Assembly: GCA_018660465.1 (NCBI GenBank)
Contig: JABJKH010000009.1
Coordinates: forward strand, 1 to 64,000
DNA length: 64,000 bases
Source of the DNA: Rhodospirillaceae bacterium
GTDB taxonomy: Bacteria; Pseudomonadota; Alphaproteobacteria; Rhodospirillales; JABJKH01
Reading direction: 5' to 3'
In this document: positions 56,521 through 64,000 of the stretch, piece after piece
Layout: every line of letters begins with the position of its first letter
How positions within the stretch are numbered: the first letter of the stretch is position 1
The notes under the pieces: generated by a model
Databases searched by the model: none
Told to the model about the DNA's origin: nothing
The model's input: only the letters and a program-made list of their open reading frames with translations
Program-made: the position numbers and the translations under genes

Positions 56521-57468
56521 TTATATTAAGGCGGCTTCTAGAGCGCGGGTGATGTGATATTCATTCATCTTATTTGCCTCGTGCAACATATATCGGTCCC
56601 CTAGAGAAAGCTCGAACTTGTTTGGCACGCCAAAGCGCTTCAGCCGGCAATTGAGTCCCCGTTCGGTTATCAGGTTTGCAACAAGAGAATCCAGTCCGCC
56701 ACGATTAATATACCCTTCCTCCAGGGTAATAACTGTAGAATAGTGACTTAACGAACTCGCCAATTCATCTTCGTTACAATTATCTAACATGAAGACGTCA
56801 ATTACCCCGACGCTTCCTTCATAGCGAGAAACAATTTTGAGCGCCTGGTGAACCATCACTCCGACGGCGACGAAGCATACATCCCGGCCGGTGCAAAGCT
56901 CTGTAAATCCTTTGACGAAATTGATGGCTTCGGGCCCCGGGTAAATAGCGGGCAAGGGTTTCCCATCAAGACGAAAATACTTTGGTCGCGGGGTGGTTGG
57001 AGCATAGTCGGCGAGTGCCAGTGCCGCATTCCAGTCGCACGGGCTAATGGTCATAACATTGGGCATCGTTCGCATCGCACTAATATCATCCAGGCAGTGA
57101 TGTGTTGGTCCCGAGACGTCGTAACTAAACCCAGCTCCAAGCGCGAGCATATTTACATTCATTTCACGGAGTTGGCTCGGCAATGCGAGATTAATCCGAA
57201 TTTGTTCATATGCCCGGAAATAAAAGGATGCAATCGCATAGGTATAGACGGTAAACCCTTCCATCGCGAGGCCGGCAGCCACGTTAATCAGGTTTTGTTC
57301 GGCAATGCCTACATTGATGAAACGATCCTTGATATCTGCCCTTATACGGTCAAGCGCGGGTGCTCCCATATCAGATGATAAAAAAAAGATTTTTTCGTCT
57401 GCGACCATGCGATCGTAGAGGGCCTCAATCAAAACATCTCGCATTGGCTTTGCTGGCAATGCATTCAT
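56521..57468 (-). CDS. Transketolase, C-terminal (Pyr and C) subunit
   Basis: Second half of a split ThDP-dependent transketolase, which moves a two-carbon ketol unit between sugars. VGIAEQN holds the catalytic Glu57 that activates thiamine; GPTHHCLDD (about 107-115) faces the active site; the C-terminal fold ends at about 315. Start set at the ATG at 57468, which overlaps the N-subunit stop as ATGA; an upstream TTG is less likely. Split transketolases occur in special sugar pathways as well as in central metabolism. Confidence 0.88.
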   Translation of the reverse strand: MNALPAKPMRDVLIEALYDRMVADEKIFFLSSDMGAPALDRIRADIKDRFINVGIAEQNLINVAAGLAMEGFTVYTYAIASFYFRAYEQIRINLALPSQLREMNVNMLALGAGFSYDVSGPTHHCLDDISAMRTMPNVMTISPCDWNAALALADYAPTTPRPKYFRLDGKPLPAIYPGPEAINFVKGFTELCTGRDVCFVAVGVMVHQALKIVSRYEGSVGVIDVFMLDNCNEDELASSLSHYSTVITLEEGYINRGGLDSLVANLITERGLNCRLKRFGVPNKFELSLGDRYMLHEANKMNEYHITRALEAALI

Positions 57469-58280
57469 GACCAATCTTTCAGAGTTTTATCTATGACTTC
57501 CGGGGCGACGACTCGAATATGGCAAATCGGATCTGCTTCCAACTCCGGAACCATGTGACCTTTTACGGTGTGAGCGACTAGAGCTTTGGGTTGGTCGGAA
57601 TGCTTGTCCTTAATTTTTTTTAATTCTTCTTGTAGGGCGTCGACGTCATGCCCATCAACCTCTGACGCTGACCAACCAAAAGCTTCTAGCTTTTCCGTTA
57701 GTGGATCCAAGCCCATGATATCTTTCTGGTATCCCAGCATCGAGCGCTTATTGTCATCTACGATAACAACAAGGTTATCGAGTTTTTGTCGGGCAGCGAA
57801 CATCACCGCTTCCCAAATTGCACCGGAATTCATTTCTCCATCACCACAGAGAACAAAAATAGTTTGAGATTTCTTCAGCTGTTTCAGGGCGATTGCCATA
57901 CCACAAGCAACACCGAGCCCATGGCCTAATGAACCATTGGTCGTCTCAATGCCTGGTGTGATGGGTTCAGGAATGATCCCAAGACGAGACTGAGGTTGCC
58001 CGACTCTCTCTAACTCATGAAGTTCGATATACCCTAAGTCGGCAAGGACCGGATAAATCGATAAGCTACCATGTCCCTTACTTAGAACGAGGCGGTCCCG
58101 ATCAGGCCACTGTGGCTCATTAGGACGAAACTGCATTAAGCCGCCATAAAAGAGAGATGTAAAAATTTCGACCGGAGACAACGAGGAAGCAATACGTACG
58201 CCAGGCGCTGTTTTATGCATCAACAGGGTTTGCGCACGGACCCAGTTCGCTTTTTTAACAAGATCAATCTTTACCGTCAT
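57465..58280 (-). CDS. Transketolase, N-terminal (PP) subunit
   Basis: ThDP-binding half of the split transketolase. GDGEMNSGAIWEA (146-158) with DDN (175-177) coordinates the metal and pyrophosphate; SKGHGSLS (68-75) and GSLGHGLG (116-123) are conserved active-site segments. 271 residues, the normal size of the N half. Coupled to the C half by ATGA. Located in a glycan operon, so it probably makes or consumes an unusual sugar phosphate such as sedoheptulose 7-phosphate. Confidence 0.9.
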   Translation of the reverse strand: MTVKIDLVKKANWVRAQTLLMHKTAPGVRIASSLSPVEIFTSLFYGGLMQFRPNEPQWPDRDRLVLSKGHGSLSIYPVLADLGYIELHELERVGQPQSRLGIIPEPITPGIETTNGSLGHGLGVACGMAIALKQLKKSQTIFVLCGDGEMNSGAIWEAVMFAARQKLDNLVVIVDDNKRSMLGYQKDIMGLDPLTEKLEAFGWSASEVDGHDVDALQEELKKIKDKHSDQPKALVAHTVKGHMVPELEADPICHIRVVAPEVIDKTLKDWS

Positions 58281-58286
58281 CGACAG

Positions 58287-58814
58287 CTAACCCTCAGCAT
58301 GGGAGTCACGTTCCGATAATATGGGCGTACGGGTTGGCCAAAATATGCCGAATCGGCTGTCATCATACCGATAGCTGAATTGTCCCGCCCGATTATAATA
58401 AGTCGACTGCTTGTAGCTGAAAAGGGCGACGTCGCTCAATACTAAATGCGCAACGCCATGTTTTGGAGGCGCTAATATCTGAGTTTTGCTGGGCGCTGAA
58501 AGGGAAAAGGATTCCCATTGGCCGAAATTTTTAGACTGTGTGTCACAATTCACGATTACCAAATAAATCCGACCGTAAGGACAAGAGATCAATTTATAGG
58601 TTTCAGCATCACCATGAATACCCCGCAGGACGTTTTTTGCGGAAGTAGAGACATCGTCCTGTACGAATTTAATATCAATTCCTGCTTCCTGGTAGAGGTC
58701 TTCATTGTAAGTTTCAACATAGGAGCCTCTAAAATCTTCATAGATGGTTGCAGGCTCAATAATGAGGACATTTTCCAAATTCGAATTGCGTACCTTTAAA
58801 CTACTCACGGACAA
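58287..58814 (-). CDS. RmlC-like sugar 3,5-epimerase (cupin)
   Basis: Cupin of the dTDP-4-dehydrorhamnose 3,5-epimerase family. The catalytic His67 is in VLRGIHGD, Lys74 in YKLISCP, and Tyr134 in SYKQSTYY; PPKHGVAHLVL matches the family core. 175 residues, usual size. Starts at TTG with GGGGA just upstream; a GTG two codons later is possible. There is no rmlA, rmlB or rmlD in the window, so it may act on another 4-keto sugar, such as a GDP-heptose as seen in Campylobacter capsule pathways. Confidence 0.85.
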   Translation of the reverse strand: MSVSSLKVRNSNLENVLIIEPATIYEDFRGSYVETYNEDLYQEAGIDIKFVQDDVSTSAKNVLRGIHGDAETYKLISCPYGRIYLVIVNCDTQSKNFGQWESFSLSAPSKTQILAPPKHGVAHLVLSDVALFSYKQSTYYNRAGQFSYRYDDSRFGIFWPTRTPILSERDSHAEG

Positions 58815-58965
58815 TTTTTCCCCAATTCACTTTATTCGGAAGCGGTGTTTCCGAGCGCTCCCGAATAAGATAACATAGGAGAGTGGCTAATACAGGCACG
58901 CATTCCCAAACACTGCACATCAATTTCTGGCAGAAACATATGTCAGTATATTGAAGTTCTCAAGA

Positions 58966-59877
58966 TCACCCAGATTTTACACTGACAACCACCCTTGAAT
59001 TCCCGATGGGAAACCGGATTCCCATTTTTAGTATACCGAGTTCCAAAGACTGAATGCCGCCCAAAATCGCCGAGAGTAACGTGGGAAGGTTATGCTCATC
59101 ATCCGGGTGATATTTCCCTGTTATCTTGGACTTGTATCTAGATGCAACCGCAGCGGGTAGCAAAAGGGAGAAGATGGAAGAATCATAACTTACATCCAGC
59201 CCGGCTTCTCTGGTTTTATCGGCTAATTCACGGACACGATATCGACGGACATGGTTGGCTCGGGCATCAGCAGGGCTATAAAGCCAGGGATGCTGGGGCA
59301 CAATATTGATGGATACTCCTCCGGGTCGCAGACTAGCAGCTATTTTTTTGAGAACTTCCAGGTCACCGTCAATGTGTTCCAGAACATCGAAACTCGTCAC
59401 TAAATCAAGTTCGTTCTGAAACGGAATACGATAGGCGTCCATATGAAAGACAAACGCATCGGATTTAAGTGCGTCAGATGCCAGTCGGACTCCTTCTGTG
59501 AATATGTCTGTTGCTAATAATGCCGCATCCGGTAGTTCGGCGCGTAGTATCTTTGTAATGAAACCGGTTCCGCATCCAATATCTAATACACGTTTAGCCG
59601 ACGGAGTATGTTTTTGTATTAACCACCGGACAGTTTCGGCCTTTGCCGCCCATACAAAACTATGTTTTTGCTGTTCGGCCATATGCTTGAGTTCGATTTC
59701 CGAAAACCCAGGAAACGGCTTTTCTATGTATTCGGGCGCAAATGTTATGCAAGAATCCGACGGCTGGGACGGAATGGTTGCGGCTTCCAGTAATGCCAAA
59801 ACGTCGCGGTACATCCGTGAGGTTGACGGCACTTGTCTTTCCACTAACTCTTTAATTTCCTCCGGTAGCGCGGTCAT
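58966..59877 (-). CDS. Class I SAM-dependent methyltransferase
   Basis: A 303-residue methyltransferase with motif I VLDIGCGTGFITKIL (about 95-109), motif II around LLATDIF, and SFDVLEHIDGDL (about 161-172). The N-terminal 75 residues are helical and variable. It belongs to the broad UbiE/Coq5-like group; target not predictable, but the place in the operon favours a sugar or lipid carrier. An AT-rich gap of about 150 bases separates it from the RmlC-like gene. Confidence 0.85.
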   Translation of the reverse strand: MTALPEEIKELVERQVPSTSRMYRDVLALLEAATIPSQPSDSCITFAPEYIEKPFPGFSEIELKHMAEQQKHSFVWAAKAETVRWLIQKHTPSAKRVLDIGCGTGFITKILRAELPDAALLATDIFTEGVRLASDALKSDAFVFHMDAYRIPFQNELDLVTSFDVLEHIDGDLEVLKKIAASLRPGGVSINIVPQHPWLYSPADARANHVRRYRVRELADKTREAGLDVSYDSSIFSLLLPAAVASRYKSKITGKYHPDDEHNLPTLLSAILGGIQSLELGILKMGIRFPIGNSRVVVSVKSG

Positions 59878-59893
59878 GCTGCCTCCTCAGGCA

Positions 59894-62668
59894 TTAATTA
59901 AATCCAAGAAAATTAATTTTTGCAGCTGATATTCGAGCATCGGCACCAGGAAGCTTTTGGGCGCGGCTAAAAGATATTTCAACTCTCCGGTTTGAGGACT
60001 GACTCGGCATCACCGGAATCTCGACTAAAAATTTACCCAGCCCGAGTTCTTTCTTAACAATATCCACGCCATCAATTCTAAGGATCATGATCGTTTTGAA
60101 TGTATCTTGATCTATGTAAGGGATGAGCCCTTCTATCTTAAATTTTTTTGTTGAGGAGGGCTGCCTTAATATAAAAAAGGATTCTTCAGAAATATATCCA
60201 TCTTCATAAATGCCGGAATATTCCAGTTCAGAATTTTCTAACCCCTGAGGGAAATTGACCAAATTCGACGGGGGCGAAAAGTTTCTATATTTTTCTTCGC
60301 TAACCAATGAGATATCTCGTCCAAAGGCGGTTAACAGGCGTGGGTCCCGATTGACCGTGGTCCCGTATAGGCGCATTAAACCTATCGCCCGGGAGGGAAA
60401 TCTTTCCGGTTTTCGTCCCATATCGATGGCAATGACGGGCACACCGTTAATATATAGAGGGGTGATCGGATCACTAAAAACACGGGCGGAACCGCGACCC
60501 TTGAACTTAATTTTTTGTATGCTCTTAGCGTAGAGGGATGGAACAGGTAAACGGCTGTCAAAATGCTTCATTAAGGTGGTGGATATCTCCATCTTTACCC
60601 GGAGCGTCTTGGACGGGCTGACGACCATCAATTGTAAATAACGCCCAAGTCCTGACATTGTCCGACCGGGAATCATTGGGTCATTTTCAAGCTGATATAA
60701 GCCAATGCGGCGTTGATCGCCCAAATAGTAATAGTTCCCAAGGCTTGAGTGTATAAAAACCAGATGGTTCGTGAGTGCATTTGAGTCCGTTAGCTGAAAA
60801 AAGTTCTTCACGTTAGCATCTTGGGTGTGCCGATTAAGTATATTTGAGGATTGTTTGTTAACGACAATCGGCAATTCTTTCAGTTTGTCTTTAAGTCCCT
60901 TATGTAGCCAAAAGGTATTTTTTTTACCCCCTACAACGACTTCAATATTTTTGAATACTTGATCATTTATATTATTAGGCGTGGACACGTTCACCTGATC
61001 CCAATAGTTGCGTGCAGGAAAAAGTGAACTGATGCCTTTTAGGTAGAGCATTTGATAACGTGCAAGTACCGGGTTTATGGTATCGAGCAAAATTCCATTT
61101 TTAATTTTCTCTTTCGCTGGGGAAATTAATTTTACAAATTGTTGATTGGCCTCGACAGATGATGCGTTCGGAAGTCCGACAAATCCACCATATTTAAACC
61201 CTTTGCTTTCAGTCATGTAGTAGTACTGTGAATATACGTTAGAAATTATTGGCGGCGCGAAAATTAGTGCCGACAGCAACACTGTATAACGTGCGGTTGG
61301 AATTCTAAGCACGAGCATCGTCAATAAGAAAGGTTGGGCAACCATTGCAAGCTTAAACAATCCGTAGCTTGCGTTCCCGTTATACATATTCGCCGCAAGC
61401 GCGATCATTATAAATAGTATAATTGCACAAGGTTTTGAGCGAATTTTTGTCGTTAACATACCCCAGATCAGCCAAACGGACAGAGCAATGCCGATAAATA
61501 TTCCGACCGACATATAGGGCTCAGGAATATTTTTTCCAACTGGGAACAACCCCCATACAGTGGCTAATCCCATGGGGGTCAAATAGAAGGGGAAAAGCGA
61601 TGTCCCGATATTCGTTTCCCCCAATCCAACGCCAACATTCCGGAACATGAATTCAAGTGCGTCATAAATGTAAAAATTAAGGATAAGGATTGATGTAATG
61701 CCGATAATCAAAGCGGGATATAAGATTCGCACCGCATTTGTTCGATCCCGCCAGGAATTAGAAATTAGGTAAATAAGCCACCCAAGACCAAGGAAAGGGA
61801 GCATCTCGACATACCAAATGAGGACGGCGGAAATTAGAAATGTCACAGGAATTATCGAAGACATCATGGCTTTAAGAGGTAACTTAGGAGGAGTTCGAAG
61901 CAACAAGGCAACGCTGGCAACAAGCAAGGCCAACCCGCCAACCTGAGGCGCGAGTTGGTACATAGTTCCCAACGTGAGCGATGGTGAAATGGCGACCAAC
62001 CCGGCCGCAAAAAATGGAACCATCCAGTTGCGAGATATCGTCGCCGACATTGCCGCCGTCGAGGAGACGAGACACATATGAAGTGCTACCATCAAAGGCA
62101 TATAAACTTGGTGTGCGTTGAGCCCTGAAAAATTCCATAGTGACGCCAACATTAATTCACTGCCAGGCCGGATGTTCAGTAAAATATAGAAAATGCCATT
62201 GGCAATTGAATAATCCAGACCGTCCGCATAGGTCACATAATCGGGCGTCTCGAAATAGCCATGGTGAAGAAATCGTTGTGCGGCGAGAGCGTAGTTCGCG
62301 GCGTCATCATTGCTGAACGCGATCCAATCAAAGCCGTAGAGCGCCATTGGCCATCCGACCAACGTCAACGAAAAAACCATTAAAATGAGAAAGGGGCGTA
62401 TCCGGCGAATTGGAAAGATAGGACGCTTCCAGATAATTACAAATATGGCACCAAGGCCCAGTAACAATAGCAAAGGTGTCGCGAACTGATTGACTGCTAA
62501 GCCATATCTATTAAGCAGAAATATTGGAATTATAATTGTTGAAATTCCAACGATTGGGGAAAGCAATAAGGTCTGAATTGCCCCGGTTCGAGGTGGGAAC
62601 ACTAGAAGAGTCGCGAAACCGACAAGCGACCAGTAGCCAAAAAGCGCCAGAGTGAATAGTATTGCCAT
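59894..62668 (-). CDS. GT-C-like large membrane protein
   Basis: A 924-residue protein. Residues 1-480 contain about 12 hydrophobic helices. The first large outer loop has WIAFSNDDAANYALAAQRFL (about 114-133), where the acidic pair is placed as in GT-C glycosyltransferases that use polyprenyl-phosphate sugars. Residues about 490-924 are soluble, beta-rich and face the periplasm. I did not recognise a named family. The most likely role is transfer of a lipid-linked sugar to a growing glycan, using the product of a DPM1-like enzyme such as the one at 50128. Confidence 0.7.
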   Translation of the reverse strand: MAILFTLALFGYWSLVGFATLLVFPPRTGAIQTLLLSPIVGISTIIIPIFLLNRYGLAVNQFATPLLLLLGLGAIFVIIWKRPIFPIRRIRPFLILMVFSLTLVGWPMALYGFDWIAFSNDDAANYALAAQRFLHHGYFETPDYVTYADGLDYSIANGIFYILLNIRPGSELMLASLWNFSGLNAHQVYMPLMVALHMCLVSSTAAMSATISRNWMVPFFAAGLVAISPSLTLGTMYQLAPQVGGLALLVASVALLLRTPPKLPLKAMMSSIIPVTFLISAVLIWYVEMLPFLGLGWLIYLISNSWRDRTNAVRILYPALIIGITSILILNFYIYDALEFMFRNVGVGLGETNIGTSLFPFYLTPMGLATVWGLFPVGKNIPEPYMSVGIFIGIALSVWLIWGMLTTKIRSKPCAIILFIMIALAANMYNGNASYGLFKLAMVAQPFLLTMLVLRIPTARYTVLLSALIFAPPIISNVYSQYYYMTESKGFKYGGFVGLPNASSVEANQQFVKLISPAKEKIKNGILLDTINPVLARYQMLYLKGISSLFPARNYWDQVNVSTPNNINDQVFKNIEVVVGGKKNTFWLHKGLKDKLKELPIVVNKQSSNILNRHTQDANVKNFFQLTDSNALTNHLVFIHSSLGNYYYLGDQRRIGLYQLENDPMIPGRTMSGLGRYLQLMVVSPSKTLRVKMEISTTLMKHFDSRLPVPSLYAKSIQKIKFKGRGSARVFSDPITPLYINGVPVIAIDMGRKPERFPSRAIGLMRLYGTTVNRDPRLLTAFGRDISLVSEEKYRNFSPPSNLVNFPQGLENSELEYSGIYEDGYISEESFFILRQPSSTKKFKIEGLIPYIDQDTFKTIMILRIDGVDIVKKELGLGKFLVEIPVMPSQSSNRRVEISFSRAQKLPGADARISAAKINFLGFN

Positions 62669-62738
62669 TATGGGAGTGTTTTCTACTTATTCTGCAGAGG
62701 GCCAATTTCTCAGCCCATTATTTCAATCCGTTACGGAG

Positions 62739-64000
62739 CTAGCAAAGCTTAAATAATCTATAGGCTTTATGCCAAAGGAGACTCTTGGCCAAATATGGGC
62801 GAATTGCGCGCTTAATTTCGTCTTGTGTAACTGTCTGGCCAAGACACCTTTTTCGCAACAGTGACATTTCATTCATTCCTTTACCTTCAATTTCTACCGA
62901 TGTCTTTTGCTCAGAATGAATACGAAACGCGCCGAGGAATCGTGGGAGACAAACAAACTTTGCCCCAGCTTCGCGAAATCTAAGGATTAAATCCCAATCC
63001 ATTGCAAAGTGAAAATTCTCATCAAGTTGCCCGCCAATTTTATCAAAAATCCGGCGCCGCCAGAACAACGTTTCCTGTGGAATATAGTCCGCCCAAGAGA
63101 GAACCATATTGTTATGCGGAGGTAAAATCCAACGCCCGACTTCCTGGTCATCTTCGTCAATCAGGACGCGGTGGCCGTACACAACATCAACCTCGGGATG
63201 GGTTTCGAAATAGGCTGAGACATAGTGTAAGGCCCCAGGCAATAATAGATCGTCGGAGTTTAGGTATGCCATGATTTCACCCGTCGCGTGGGCAAAACCT
63301 AGATTGATCGCATGTGTCTGTCCGCGGTCTTTTTCCGAAGTCCAATGGGTCAATCGGGCATCATAGCGACGCAGCACATCAACCGTTTCATCACTAGAGC
63401 CCCCATCCTGAATGATGAATTCAAGATGTTTATAATTTTGATCAAGCACACTGTTTATCGTTCGTTCGATAAAAGACCCTTGCGCAAAGGACGGAGTAAC
63501 GATCGATAATAAAGGGAGATTGGAAGAATCCTCCGCAGGCGCCTGATAATACCAATTGGGAAGAACCATTGGGCGAGGATGGTATTGATTTAGCATACCA
63601 AGGCGCGGCTTGATAAAAAGCCTGGATCTTTCCGTTATGAGCTTTAAATAGTGCTTAGTTTGCCGTTTTAAAGAACCAATTAGGCCTGCTCTGGTTTCAT
63701 CAATCTTCTGCTGTTGAGTTCTGATCAGAGTTTCATAGCCTCGTGTGCGATCGGACATATCTTTAACAAGATTATCGTTTCTCTTATTGAGAGAATCGAT
63801 ATTGCCGCGCAGAATTTTAGTTTCAGCATCTAATTCGGTGATGAGTGTAAGGCGCTGGTCACAAGTCTCTTGTAAAAAAGCTGTTTTTTCAAAGAGAATT
63901 TCTTCTGACTTTTTTTTAATTTCTAGCAATTGATTCAAAGCCGCTTGGTAGATGGAGCCCCGTATGAAAATCAGATTTCCCCATTGCTCATTTGCAAATG
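62739..64000 (-). CDS. GT2 glycosyltransferase with N-terminal coiled coil, partial
   Basis: The frame stays open to the right edge, with no convincing start in the window: a TTG at 63938 exists, but upstream codons still read like protein, so the gene probably begins beyond 64000. A coiled-coil stretch (63930-63650, KKKSEEILFEKTAFLQ) leads to a GT-A domain with SIVTPSFAQGSFI, DGGSSDET, LNSDD (metal site) and acceptor-side ETLFWRRRIFDKIGGQLDENFHFAMDWDL (two parts). This is the group of long GT2 enzymes often found in capsule and LPS loci. Confidence 0.85.
   Translation of the reverse strand, partial: FANEQWGNLIFIRGSIYQAALNQLLEIKKKSEEILFEKTAFLQETCDQRLTLITELDAETKILRGNIDSLNKRNDNLVKDMSDRTRGYETLIRTQQQKIDETRAGLIGSLKRQTKHYLKLITERSRLFIKPRLGMLNQYHPRPMVLPNWYYQAPAEDSSNLPLLSIVTPSFAQGSFIERTINSVLDQNYKHLEFIIQDGGSSDETVDVLRRYDARLTHWTSEKDRGQTHAINLGFAHATGEIMAYLNSDDLLLPGALHYVSAYFETHPEVDVVYGHRVLIDEDDQEVGRWILPPHNNMVLSWADYIPQETLFWRRRIFDKIGGQLDENFHFAMDWDLILRFREAGAKFVCLPRFLGAFRIHSEQKTSVEIEGKGMNEMSLLRKRCLGQTVTQDEIKRAIRPYLAKSLLWHKAYRLFKLC

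Noticed and set aside
56521-58280. Transketolase disrupted into two pieces
   Set aside because: Each half is a complete domain set of normal size with an ATGA junction; split transketolases are a natural form.

Overview
The window looks like a piece of an alphaproteobacterial chromosome, probably from a Rhodospirillales-like, free-living aerobe. The clues are the gene order prs-rplY-pth-ychF, a three-gene petABC cytochrome bc1 operon beside trmL and hemF, an APH-fold homoserine kinase next to rnhA, two-subunit glycine decarboxylase genes, and several alphaproteobacterial families of unknown function (DUF1285, DUF2336, DUF6111). I see no rRNA, tRNA, insertion sequence, integrase, phage gene or CRISPR array.

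Layout. 1-3608 is a plus-strand housekeeping run (PRPP synthase, ribosomal protein L25, peptidyl-tRNA hydrolase, YchF). 3605-6224 is a minus-strand operon of three predicted lipoproteins, one of them an M48 metalloprotease. 6511-9429 holds a dienelactone hydrolase-like gene followed by methionine salvage genes mtnP and mtnA. 9444-13312 is an MFS transporter plus petABC. 13527-17605 has trmL and hemF facing cca, DUF6111, a CoA-type Nudix hydrolase and DUF1285. 17644-24346 is a four-gene operon MoxR / DUF58 / BatA-DUF4159 / VWA-GATase-like membrane protein. 24372-28166 holds a glutathionyl-hydroquinone reductase-like GST, a glycosyltransferase-like gene, a DUF2336 protein and a small acidic protein. 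28163-32550 is gcvT-gcvH-gcvPA-gcvPB on the minus strand behind a tandem glycine riboswitch. 32869-44635 mixes a CDGSH protein, a peptidoglycan-binding repeat protein, thrB, rnhA, an SDR, MAPEG, a Rap1a/Tai-like protein, a DsbD-like reductase, YqgE, an M16 peptidase and thrC.

45106-64000 is a surface-glycan region, visibly more AT-rich than the rest. A plus-strand arm (outer-membrane barrel, lipoprotein hydrolase, O-antigen ligase/polymerase-like protein, two GT2 enzymes) converges on a long minus-strand arm (partial GT2, GT-C-like membrane protein, methyltransferase, RmlC-like cupin, split transketolase, NAD-dependent epimerase, B12-type radical SAM protein, HddC-like nucleotidyltransferase, HddA-like sugar kinase, SPASM radical SAM protein). 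The combination suggests synthesis, polymerisation and export of a glycan containing an activated, probably modified, heptose or branched sugar.

The most interesting signals are: an intrinsic terminator lying inside the signal-peptide codons of the lipoprotein hydrolase (46198-46233); a thrC leader with alternative pairing and a terminator-like hairpin (44653-44820); the heptose/transketolase/radical-SAM sugar cluster; the MoxR-DUF58-DUF4159 operon with one damaged and two intact metal-ion sites; and an unusual number of short perfect tandem repeats (9 to 14 bp) placed at gene ends, gene starts and inside a signal peptide.
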